Part shown: one piece after another, positions 25,225 through 32,410 of the stretch
How positions within the stretch are numbered: position 1 is the first letter of the stretch
How the letters are laid out: each line of letters begins with the position of its first letter
IMG/VR virus record: IMGVR_UViG_3300032116_000611
Location: 1-37,286 of that record
Strand: one strand, 5' to 3'
DNA: 37,286 nt
From: a virus
Program-made: the position numbers and the translations under genes
The notes under the pieces: generated by a model
Told to the model about the DNA's origin: nothing
Seen by the model: the letters and a program-made list of their open reading frames with translations, nothing else
Database searches by the model: none

Positions 25225-25868
25225 TGTTAAGATACTATCCATCATTCGCCATTCAACCAAATTTAAATACCATAGGAGGAGAATTCCTTTTAGATGGACA
25301 ACCTTATTCTGGTAAGTATTACGAAACATACGATGGTAGAGCATTTACAGGGTCTACTCCTGAGGTTGGGCCTAGTGAACCTCTAGAAAGAGTTTCTGTT
25401 TATTTATCAGCTCCTGGTTTAGCTAACTCTAATTTGTCTGTAAGAAATCAAAAACAGCTGGCTAGTAAAACCGGGGTTTTTGTATCTACAACTAACAACA
25501 CTAGAATACCAGGTCAACCTAACTCTTATTATCCTCAACCAACTGAGCAAGATTATAGAAAAGGTTATCTTATACGCTACTTCACTAAGAAAGAAAATGA
25601 GCGTGGGTTTGTTACAGAGATATCTCAAGACGAGTACAACTCAATTGTGAATGGAACTGCTGACTACGACATATCAATTTACCAAACTGCAACTATACTT
25701 TGGAAGTTGACAGGCCCATTAAAGAGTACAAGACAATCACAGTACAATGTTATACCAGGTATCATTGACACAAATCAAAGGTTGACTGAATCGGCTAATA
25801 GAACCTTCTTAGGCATTGTTGACTTTATTGGAGGTGACTACGCAAAATTTGCTAGACCTACTCTATAG
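25224..25868 (+). CDS. Putative structural protein at the end of the tail operon
   Basis: A protein of about 214 residues. I took the ATG at 25224, which overlaps the stop of the hub gene as TGATG; a GTG codon lies just before it. It is rich in Tyr, Pro, Asn and Thr with short beta-like segments and no membrane segment. I do not recognise it. Translational coupling to the hub gene suggests a baseplate role. Confidence 0.68.
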   Translation: MLRYYPSFAIQPNLNTIGGEFLLDGQPYSGKYYETYDGRAFTGSTPEVGPSEPLERVSVYLSAPGLANSNLSVRNQKQLASKTGVFVSTTNNTRIPGQPNSYYPQPTEQDYRKGYLIRYFTKKENERGFVTEISQDEYNSIVNGTADYDISIYQTATILWKLTGPLKSTRQSQYNVIPGIIDTNQRLTESANRTFLGIVDFIGGDYAKFARPTL

Positions 25869-25906
25869 ATAGTTTTTTTACTATCGATACAATAGTATAT
25901 TATTGT
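25868..25906. repeat. Two adjacent short inverted repeats between tail and polymerase genes
   Basis: GATAGT-TTTTTT-ACTATC (25868-25885) is a perfect 6-base inverted repeat, followed at 25889-25906 by ACAATA-GTATAT-TATTGT, another perfect 6-base arm pair. Both lie in the 53-base gap before the polymerase gene. They could be a weak terminator plus an operator, or RNA hairpins. Confidence 0.45.
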
Positions 25907-25921
25907 GACTAATAACAGGTT

Positions 25922-27217
25922 ATGTATTTCATCATCGAAGATAAAGAACAACTTCAGCGTCTAGAGCTTTCAGACGAAGCGTTTATACAAATAGTCACTT
26001 CTAACGATTATTACCATCCTAAACTGTCAAGAGCTAGTTTAGTATATTATAACAACGGTAAGAAAGGCTATGTATTTGTGATCAATCACTCAGAAGGCTT
26101 TTCTCTAGAGTTAAAGTTAGTAGAAGACTTTCTAAAGAAGCACACTAAGATCTATCTACTTGACAAGAAGTTTCACTCATACTTCTTAGATCTACCTAAC
26201 TCAATCGATGTACAGTTTATCTGTCTAGATAAAAACAACGAGTACAGTTCTTTCAATTGTGACACAGTAGTACACAAAGACTTTTATATCAAGCATCCTG
26301 TTCTACCTACCTTAAACGAGATCATACCAATTGCTAAACACTACGAGAAGTGTGAGTGCTTATATAAGTTGGTTAGAGACTACTTCCATCTTGAGATGGA
26401 CGTTGAACTTCAAGAAAGACTGACTGAAGCGTATAAAGGAGTAGAAGAATCTGGAATCAAAGTAGACCTAAGCTGCTTCCATAAAAAGTTTCAATTCCAA
26501 CACCCAGAATATAGTTTGTTAGGTGACACTATCTATTCTTACTATAACCTGTATAATTTGACAGCTAGGCCTACCAACTCATTCAACGGTATTAACTTTC
26601 TAGCCATACCTAAAGACCAGGACTTTAGACAGTGCTTTGTCCCAAAGAATGACTTTCTTGTAGAGTTTGACTTTGACGCTTACCACCTAAGACTAATATC
26701 TAGGCTGATTGGCTTTCAACCACCAAAAGAGTCTATGCACATGTATTTAGGACGCGCATACTTCCACGTGGATGAGCTAACTGATGAGCAGTATAAAGAA
26801 TCAAAGACCATAACGTTTAAACAACTGTATGGAGGGATTGAAGCCCAATACAAACACATTGACTTCTTTAAACACTTAAGTGAGTTTATTGAACAAGAAT
26901 GGAAGAAGTACAATGCCCATAAAGCTGCAGTGCTACCGACAGGCCGTATCTTGAAAAAACTACCTGGCATGAACAAGCTAAAACTGTTTAACTATATTGT
27001 CCAGAACCTAGAGACCAAAGAGAACATTGACAAGATCTTAGAGCTAAACAAACTTCTAAGTAAGAAGAAGACAAAACTGATCTTGATCACCTACGATTCT
27101 TTCTTGTTTGACTTCTGCCAGCAAGACGGTAAAACCCTCTTAAAAAAGATAAAAGAGGTGTTAGAAAAGAACGACATGTTAGTAAAACACAAATACGGCA
27201 CCAACTATGCTTTCTAG
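25922..27217 (+). CDS. Divergent PolA-family DNA polymerase lacking a recognisable exonuclease
   Basis: A 431-residue protein. The C-terminal half has the family A polymerase motifs in order: a template-binding TARPTNSFNGINFL segment, motif A EFDFDAYHLR (Asp250/Asp252), motif B KTITFKQLYGG (Lys295 to Tyr303/Gly304), and motif C LITYDSFLFDF with Asp392. Motif C has Y-D-S where family members usually have H-D-E, so one carboxylate is replaced. The N-terminal ~200 residues have the size of a DnaQ-like exonuclease region but show no DxE motif. It could be a second polymerase, a helper subunit, or a regulator. A more standard PolA gene lies at 35645. The ATG is preceded by CAGGTT and no ATATTTAT element. 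Confidence 0.78.
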   Translation: MYFIIEDKEQLQRLELSDEAFIQIVTSNDYYHPKLSRASLVYYNNGKKGYVFVINHSEGFSLELKLVEDFLKKHTKIYLLDKKFHSYFLDLPNSIDVQFICLDKNNEYSSFNCDTVVHKDFYIKHPVLPTLNEIIPIAKHYEKCECLYKLVRDYFHLEMDVELQERLTEAYKGVEESGIKVDLSCFHKKFQFQHPEYSLLGDTIYSYYNLYNLTARPTNSFNGINFLAIPKDQDFRQCFVPKNDFLVEFDFDAYHLRLISRLIGFQPPKESMHMYLGRAYFHVDELTDEQYKESKTITFKQLYGGIEAQYKHIDFFKHLSEFIEQEWKKYNAHKAAVLPTGRILKKLPGMNKLKLFNYIVQNLETKENIDKILELNKLLSKKKTKLILITYDSFLFDFCQQDGKTLLKKIKEVLEKNDMLVKHKYGTNYAF

Positions 27218-27228
27218 TAATATATCTA

Positions 27229-27236
27229 ATATTTAT
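27229..27236 (+). promoter_or_regulatory. Putative late-promoter element ATATTTAT
   Basis: Exact ATATTTAT, 21 bases before the ATG at 27250, in the gap after the divergent polymerase gene. Confidence 0.5.
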
Positions 27237-27249
27237 AATTAATAAAGTT

Positions 27250-27678
27250 ATGCAAGAATTAAAAATAATTGAACTTACCGCAGACTCGCTTATGAATAAG
27301 TTGTTTTGTACTTTCTCTTCCAAAGATGGTTTGGATGACACCCTAAGGGAAATAAACAGAGAGTACACCATTCTATATAAAAAGATATTTGTTTTGGCCT
27401 CTCCAGAGTCTGAAGAATACATGTGTACATATAACATCGAACTCCAAGGTGGTCAGACCAAGATCCTTCCTAATACTATCCTACTCCATAGAAAGAAAGA
27501 GTCAAACACTCTTTATACCATTAATGCCTTGAACACTTTGATCAAGAAGCTGAATAGTGGCGTACTAGATACATCTTTTATGATCAACTGGAACGACTAC
27601 AAGAATAGTATCTTGTTGACTCAAGGTGATGACTTGAAGAAACTCAACACCACTATCCACAAGATAGTTGCAGTGTAA
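27250..27678 (+). CDS. Hypothetical protein
   Basis: A 142-residue protein of mixed alpha/beta pattern with two Cys and no membrane segment; I do not recognise it. It has its own ATATTTAT element, unlike the replication genes on either side, so it may be expressed with the structural genes. Confidence 0.7.
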   Translation: MQELKIIELTADSLMNKLFCTFSSKDGLDDTLREINREYTILYKKIFVLASPESEEYMCTYNIELQGGQTKILPNTILLHRKKESNTLYTINALNTLIKKLNSGVLDTSFMINWNDYKNSILLTQGDDLKKLNTTIHKIVAV

Positions 27679-27682
27679 CTAG

Positions 27683-27706
27683 AAAGAACGATTTTTCCTG
27701 TTCTTT
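27683..27706 (+). promoter_or_regulatory. Hairpin in the leader of the SSB gene
   Basis: AAAGAAC and GTTCTTT form a perfect 7-base stem around a 10-base loop, 32 bases before the SSB start codon. A pyrimidine/A-rich unstructured stretch follows. There is no T-run after the stem, so it is not a typical terminator. T4 gene 32 is autoregulated through a folded leader followed by unstructured RNA, so this is a candidate translational operator. Confidence 0.45.
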
Positions 27707-27738
27707 AACATTCATTACATTTACCAAAACAGTTATAT

Positions 27739-28521
27739 ATGGACATTTCAGTCATTAAATCAAGATTGTCGGCTCTACAGAATCCACGTGGAGGACAAAA
27801 GAAAGACCTCAGCCAAACTATTTGGAGGCCTTCCGTGGGTAAACACTCGGTACGTATTGTGCCTTCTGTGTTTAATAAACAAAATCCATTCAAAGAGGTT
27901 TACATGCACTATGGCATCAATAACCGTTCTATGATGGCATTATCTAACTTTGGTGAGAAAGATCCTATCGTGGAATTTGCTCAACAACTCCGTAAAACAT
28001 CTGACAAAGAGAATTGGTCTCTAGCTAAGAAGCTTGAACCTAAGATGCGTGTATTTGCGCCTGTTATTGTTAGAGGTGAAGAAGACAAAGGTGTTCGCCT
28101 TTGGGAGTTCGGTAAGCAAGTTTATATGGACTTACTTTCTATCGCTGAAGATGAGGACGTAGGAGACTACACTGATCCTATTACTGGTCGTGATATCACA
28201 GTTGAAACTGCTGGTAAAGAAACCACAGGGCTTATGTACAACACATCAACTGTACGTGTAAGAACTAAGTCAACTCCTCTATCAGAAGATTCTAACAAAG
28301 TTAAACAGTGGTTAGAGAATCAGCCTGATCCTTTGACACAGTTCAAGAGATATTCTTATGATGAGATGAAAGAGTCATTACTCAAGCATTTGAACCCAGA
28401 AGAAGATCTAAAAGAGTCTGCAGATGACGTTGTTGCTAAACAACCTGAATCTAATCAATACACTCTTAGTACAACTAAGCCAAGTGTTGACTCCGCAATT
28501 GACGATTTGTTCGATATTTAA
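27739..28521 (+). CDS. gp32: Single-stranded DNA-binding protein (T4 gp32-like)
   Basis: A 260-residue protein. The basic N-terminus (MDISVIKSRLSALQNPRGG) corresponds to the gp32 cooperativity arm. The core has the OB-fold pattern SVRIVPSVFNKQNPFKEVY, with aromatic and basic residues for ssDNA binding, and the tail is acidic and ends DSAIDDLFDI, like the partner-binding tips of SSBs. T4 gp32 is 301 residues with a bound zinc. This protein has no Cys at all, so the zinc site is absent. It coats ssDNA and recruits helicase and recombinase, and its neighbours are UvsX, exonuclease and helicase genes. Confidence 0.85.
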   Translation: MDISVIKSRLSALQNPRGGQKKDLSQTIWRPSVGKHSVRIVPSVFNKQNPFKEVYMHYGINNRSMMALSNFGEKDPIVEFAQQLRKTSDKENWSLAKKLEPKMRVFAPVIVRGEEDKGVRLWEFGKQVYMDLLSIAEDEDVGDYTDPITGRDITVETAGKETTGLMYNTSTVRVRTKSTPLSEDSNKVKQWLENQPDPLTQFKRYSYDEMKESLLKHLNPEEDLKESADDVVAKQPESNQYTLSTTKPSVDSAIDDLFDI

Positions 28522-28530
28522 TAACGAGAG

Positions 28531-28557
28531 CCCTGGCAATAAAAGCCAGGGTTTTTT
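28531..28557 (+). terminator. Rho-independent terminator after the SSB gene
   Basis: CCCTGGC pairs perfectly with GCCAGGG around an AATAAAA loop, followed by six T. It limits transcription of the abundant SSB message from running into uvsX. Confidence 0.92.
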
Positions 28558-28573
28558 AACTCAATAGTTTTGT

Positions 28574-29644
28574 ATGGCAAAAGCAAAAGAATCGCTTACT
28601 AGCACTATATCTGGTGCAATCAAAGGAACAGCTGATCTAGAGAAGTTTAAGAAAGGCAAGAACTTATCTGCAGGTGTTGTTTTCAAAGAACAAAGTTGGA
28701 TACCACTATCACAAGCATTTCAAGATACACTACAAATTCCTGGTATTCCTGTTGGTCACATTACACTGTTAAGAGGACACTCTGATACTGGTAAAACAAC
28801 TGCACTACTTGAAGCAGCTGTTAGTGCACAAAAGTTAGGAATACTACCTGTGTTTATTATCACAGAGATGAAGTGGGATTGGAATCACGCTCGTGAGATG
28901 GGCTTTCAATTTGAAGAAGTAGCAGACCCTGCAACTGGAGAAGTTGTAGACTACAAAGGCTTCTTCTTATATATCGATCGTGAAAGACTAGAATGTATCG
29001 AAGACGTAGCAGGTTTTATTGCTGATATTCTTGATGAGCAAAAGAGAGGAACACTACCTTACAACATTTGCTTCTTCTGGGATTCAGTAGGATCAATTCC
29101 TTGTAGAATGTCTATCGAGAAAAGCACAAACAATAACGAATGGAATGCAGGCGCTATGTCTCAACAGTTTGGTAACTTCATTAACCAGCGTATTGTACTA
29201 TCACGTAAAGCATCTCAACCATATACTAATACATTAGTAGCAGTTAATAAAGTATGGGTAGCAAAGCCTGATTCACCAATGGGCCAGCCTACACTTAATA
29301 ACAAAGGTGGTAACACCATGTACTTTGACTCATCTTTAGTTATCACATTCGGTAACATTGCAAGAGCAGGTACAAACAAGATCAAGGCTACTAAGAATGG
29401 TAAAGAAGTAGAGTTCGCTAAGAGAACTAGAATTAGCTGTGATAAGAATCACGTAACTGGTGTTACAGCTGTTAACAAAGTCATTATGACTGTGCACGGG
29501 TTTATCAATGATGATAAGAAAGAGCTTGATGAGTACAAGAAGAAGTATTCAGATCAATGGATGAAAGTCCTTGGATCTAGTACGTTCGATGTAGTAGAAG
29601 AAGAAACTGCCTTATCACCTGATATATTTGACACAGAAGATTAA
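28574..29644 (+). CDS. uvsX: UvsX/RecA-type recombinase
   Basis: A 356-residue RecA-fold ATPase. The Walker A loop is GHSDTGKTT (residues 68-76). FIITEMKWDWNHA is a RecA-like strand-Glu segment, FFWDSVGSIP is Walker B, and a switch/DNA-loop region (GNTMYFDSSLVITFG) follows. UvsX (about 390 residues in T4) drives strand invasion in recombination-dependent replication and repair. The gene ends in a TAATG overlap with the FEN-type exonuclease and follows the SSB gene across a strong terminator. Confidence 0.88.
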   Translation: MAKAKESLTSTISGAIKGTADLEKFKKGKNLSAGVVFKEQSWIPLSQAFQDTLQIPGIPVGHITLLRGHSDTGKTTALLEAAVSAQKLGILPVFIITEMKWDWNHAREMGFQFEEVADPATGEVVDYKGFFLYIDRERLECIEDVAGFIADILDEQKRGTLPYNICFFWDSVGSIPCRMSIEKSTNNNEWNAGAMSQQFGNFINQRIVLSRKASQPYTNTLVAVNKVWVAKPDSPMGQPTLNNKGGNTMYFDSSLVITFGNIARAGTNKIKATKNGKEVEFAKRTRISCDKNHVTGVTAVNKVIMTVHGFINDDKKELDEYKKKYSDQWMKVLGSSTFDVVEEETALSPDIFDTED

Positions 29645-30654
29645 TGAATAAAGAATACAAAAAAATATTCGACTCTTTAAAAGAGGAGAAAGACCTAGAC
29701 TCAGTAGACAGCCGAGTGCTATTAATAGATGGCCTAAACACCTTCTTGAGAGCATTCGCTGCTATTGGTTGGGTCAATAAAGACCTATCACATATTGGAG
29801 GTTTAACTGGCTTTTTAAGGTCGTTAGGCTATGTTATTAAATTAGTTAGACCAACTAGAGTGATCATAGTGTTTGATGGGCAAGGCTCGTCAACAAACAA
29901 AAGGTACATTTACCCAGATTATAAAGCTAATCGTGGACTTAGTAGAGTTACTACTTGGGATTCATTTGAATCACAGCAAGAAGAGTCTGACTCTATTACT
30001 GAACAATTAGTAAGACTAATCTTTTATCTAAAGGCACTACCAGTCGATCTTTTGTCTATCGACAAGATAGAAGCAGATGATGTTATAGGTTACATTAGTC
30101 AGAAACTACCAGGTGAAGTTACAATCATGTCAAGTGATCGTGACTACTTACAACTAGTATCTGATAAAGTAACAGTCTATTCACCAACAAAGAAGAAGTT
30201 CTATGATCATGATCTAGTGCTTACTGAGTATGGTGTTAGTCCTAACAACTTCTTGACACAAAAGATACTGCTAGGTGATTCTGGAGATAATATACCTGGT
30301 GTAAAAGGGCTTGGCTCTAAGACAATGCTCAAAGAGTTTCCTGAGTTAGCGAAAGATGATCTAGTAACTCTAGACGATGTTCTAGCAAAGTGTGATGGCA
30401 GAAAAAAGATACTAGAGTCGATCAAGAACTTTGAATTTCAGCTTAGAATTAATCAAAGACTCATGGATCTAAAGAGGCCGAACATTCCAGAAGAAGCAGA
30501 AGAGGAAATAAAAAGTGTGTTACTCAATCCAAATAAAGGTTACGATTCACAGAAATTTCTTACATTGTATCATGAGGATGAGTTAGGTAACTCAATCCAA
30601 AATGTACAAGCATGGTTATTCAATCATTTTCACAACTTACAAAAGTATAAATAG
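29644..30654 (+). CDS. 5'-3' exonuclease of the FEN / T4 RNase H type
   Basis: A 336-residue flap-nuclease family protein. Acidic metal-binding motifs appear in order: LLIDGLNTF (Asp29), VIIVFDGQGSSTNK, IEADDVIGYI and SSDRDYLQLV. The helix-hairpin-helix LGDSGDNIPGVKGLGSKT follows. T4 RNase H (305 residues) removes RNA primers and flaps on the lagging strand. It is translationally coupled to uvsX and lies 2 bases before the helicase gene, a compact replication set. Confidence 0.88.
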   Translation: MNKEYKKIFDSLKEEKDLDSVDSRVLLIDGLNTFLRAFAAIGWVNKDLSHIGGLTGFLRSLGYVIKLVRPTRVIIVFDGQGSSTNKRYIYPDYKANRGLSRVTTWDSFESQQEESDSITEQLVRLIFYLKALPVDLLSIDKIEADDVIGYISQKLPGEVTIMSSDRDYLQLVSDKVTVYSPTKKKFYDHDLVLTEYGVSPNNFLTQKILLGDSGDNIPGVKGLGSKTMLKEFPELAKDDLVTLDDVLAKCDGRKKILESIKNFEFQLRINQRLMDLKRPNIPEEAEEEIKSVLLNPNKGYDSQKFLTLYHEDELGNSIQNVQAWLFNHFHNLQKYK

Positions 30655-30656
30655 TT

Positions 30657-32042
30657 ATGTCGAACTTAAATCAGTTACAGCAGTACGGTATTGGTTTTCA
30701 AGTAAAGGTTTTATCTAGCTTACTAAAGCACAAAGAGTTTCTACAAAACATTAACGATATCTTAGATACCGAAATGTTTGACAATCCTGCACACAAGTGG
30801 ATTGTTGGTGAGATACTACGTTACTACTACAAGTATCATACAACACCATCTGTAGATGCACTACAAGTTGAAGTTAGAAAGATAGAAAACGAGGTATTGA
30901 AAGTATCAGTAGTCGAGCAGTTAAAAGAAGCGTTGAAGGCTTCTAATGAAGATCGTGAGTATGTAGAGCAAGAGTTTAGTAGTTTCTGTAAGAATCAACA
31001 GATCAAGAAAGCTATCTTAAATTCAGTAGGCCTTTTAGAGAAAGGTCAGTACGATGATATCAAGTATATGATGGACGCTGCGTTAAAAGCAGGTCAAGAC
31101 AAATCAATAGGCCACGAATATGAGAAAGATATTGAGACACGTTATCGTGAAGAAGAACGTGCCGCTATACCTACAGCATGGCCACACGTAAATGAGCTAC
31201 TAATGGGAGGCCTTGGTTCAGGTGACCTTGGTATTATATTCGGTAATCCTGGAGGTGGTAAATCATGGATGCTAGTTAATATGGGCGCCATGGCAGTACA
31301 ACGTGGTTACACAGTTTGTCACTACACATTAGAACTATCTGAGTATTATGTAGGTAAAAGATACGATTCACTATTCACAGGAATCGATGTACAAGCTGTA
31401 CATAAACACAGAGGGGCTATTGAAGAAGCTGTGTCTAAGGTAAAAGGTAAGTTGATCATTAAAGAGTTTCCGATGGGTAAGGCAACTACACATACCATCG
31501 AATCACACATTCAGAAGTGTCGTGATCTTGGGTACCCACCTGATCTAGTTATCATAGACTATGTTGATCTATTGAAGAGCAAAACTAAGTCAATTGACCC
31601 TAAAGACGCAATCGATGATGTTTATACAGCTACCAAAGGTATGGCAAGAGAATTGAAGGTGCCAATCTGGACTGTATCACAGGTTAACCGTGCCGGTGCC
31701 AAAGACGACGTTATCGAAGGTGACAAGGCAGCAGGATCTTACAACAAGATGATGATCGCAGACTTTGCTATGTCACTGTCTAGAAAAAGACAAGACAAGG
31801 TAAATGGTACAGGCCGTATACATATTATGAAAAATCGTTATGGCATGGACGGTATGACCTACGCTGCCAAGATCAGTACAAATAACGGATCAATTGAAAT
31901 AAACCCTGACAGTCTAGATGATGATGAGTTAAATATAGAGACCTCAGCTCCAATCTCTGGCTCCAACAAAGGCTACAATTCTAGCCTGGACCGTGATGAG
32001 AAGGCTTATTTGGCATCGAAATTTTTTGAGCTGAATACCTAA
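30657..32042 (+). CDS. gp41: Replicative DNA helicase (DnaB / T4 gp41-like)
   Basis: A 461-residue protein with an N-terminal helical DnaB-like domain (about residues 1-150) and a RecA-type motor. GNPGGGKSW near residue 196 is Walker A, LELSEYYVGKRYDSL is the DnaB-type motif after strand 2, LVIIDYVDLLK is Walker B, and WTVSQVNRAG is the sensor segment. KNRYGMDG near the end corresponds to the arginine-finger region. T4 gp41 is 475 residues. It unwinds the fork ahead of the polymerase. I see no primase gene in the window. Confidence 0.9.
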   Translation: MSNLNQLQQYGIGFQVKVLSSLLKHKEFLQNINDILDTEMFDNPAHKWIVGEILRYYYKYHTTPSVDALQVEVRKIENEVLKVSVVEQLKEALKASNEDREYVEQEFSSFCKNQQIKKAILNSVGLLEKGQYDDIKYMMDAALKAGQDKSIGHEYEKDIETRYREEERAAIPTAWPHVNELLMGGLGSGDLGIIFGNPGGGKSWMLVNMGAMAVQRGYTVCHYTLELSEYYVGKRYDSLFTGIDVQAVHKHRGAIEEAVSKVKGKLIIKEFPMGKATTHTIESHIQKCRDLGYPPDLVIIDYVDLLKSKTKSIDPKDAIDDVYTATKGMARELKVPIWTVSQVNRAGAKDDVIEGDKAAGSYNKMMIADFAMSLSRKRQDKVNGTGRIHIMKNRYGMDGMTYAAKISTNNGSIEINPDSLDDDELNIETSAPISGSNKGYNSSLDRDEKAYLASKFFELNT

Positions 32043-32047
32043 AGCTG

Positions 32048-32055
32048 ATATTTAT
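32048..32055 (+). promoter_or_regulatory. Putative late-promoter element ATATTTAT
   Basis: Exact ATATTTAT just after the helicase stop codon, 27 bases before the ATG at 32075. Confidence 0.5.
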
Positions 32056-32074
32056 TAGAGAAAAACAGACCCCT

Positions 32075-32296
32075 ATGAATTTTTTGATAGATCTACTTAA
32101 AAAGGCAACTAAAGGAGACAACTTTCGTGTTAAAGCGACTCCTACAAAATACAACGACAAGATTGCCCAATTAAACACCACTTCAAACAATCAGTTTGAT
32201 AGACTAACTACATCTAGGATCAATCAAATTCAGAAGACAGGTAATTCTGTTTTGACTCAATCTAGTTCCAAAGGAACTATCCTACCAGGTTCTTAA
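32075..32296 (+). CDS. Small hypothetical protein
   Basis: A 73-residue protein rich in Lys, Thr, Asn and Ser, with an amphipathic N-terminal helix (MNFLIDLLKKATKG). I do not recognise it. It has its own ATATTTAT element and is followed by a 114-base gap before the reductase gene. Confidence 0.6.
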   Translation: MNFLIDLLKKATKGDNFRVKATPTKYNDKIAQLNTTSNNQFDRLTTSRINQIQKTGNSVLTQSSSKGTILPGS

Positions 32297-32356
32297 TCGA
32301 ACCTAGCATCACTTAAGACTGAGAAACAGGTTATATTGTTGACTAGAAGGCTTTCA

Positions 32357-32371
32357 GGTCTCTTAGAGGCC
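32357..32371 (+). terminator. Weak hairpin before the reductase gene
   Basis: GGTCTC-TTA-GAGGCC forms a 6-base stem (one G-U pair), followed by an imperfect T-rich tract (ACTTTATT). It is a possible weak terminator or leader hairpin. Nothing else recognisable lies in the 114-base gap apart from A/T-rich sequence. Confidence 0.35.
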
Positions 32372-32410
32372 ACTTTATTATATAAACTATTTTAAAAACT
32401 AAAACAAAAA

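Noticed and set aside
28565-28572. TAGTTTTG, a match to the Bacteroidota -7 box TAnnTTTG; also at 35228-35235
   Set aside because: The first copy is one base from the uvsX start codon, so transcription would begin inside the gene, and neither copy has a clear -33 box at the right distance.
29577-29777. - strand frame across the uvsX/exonuclease junction
   Set aside because: Antisense to two well-supported genes that overlap at their TAATG; no homology features.
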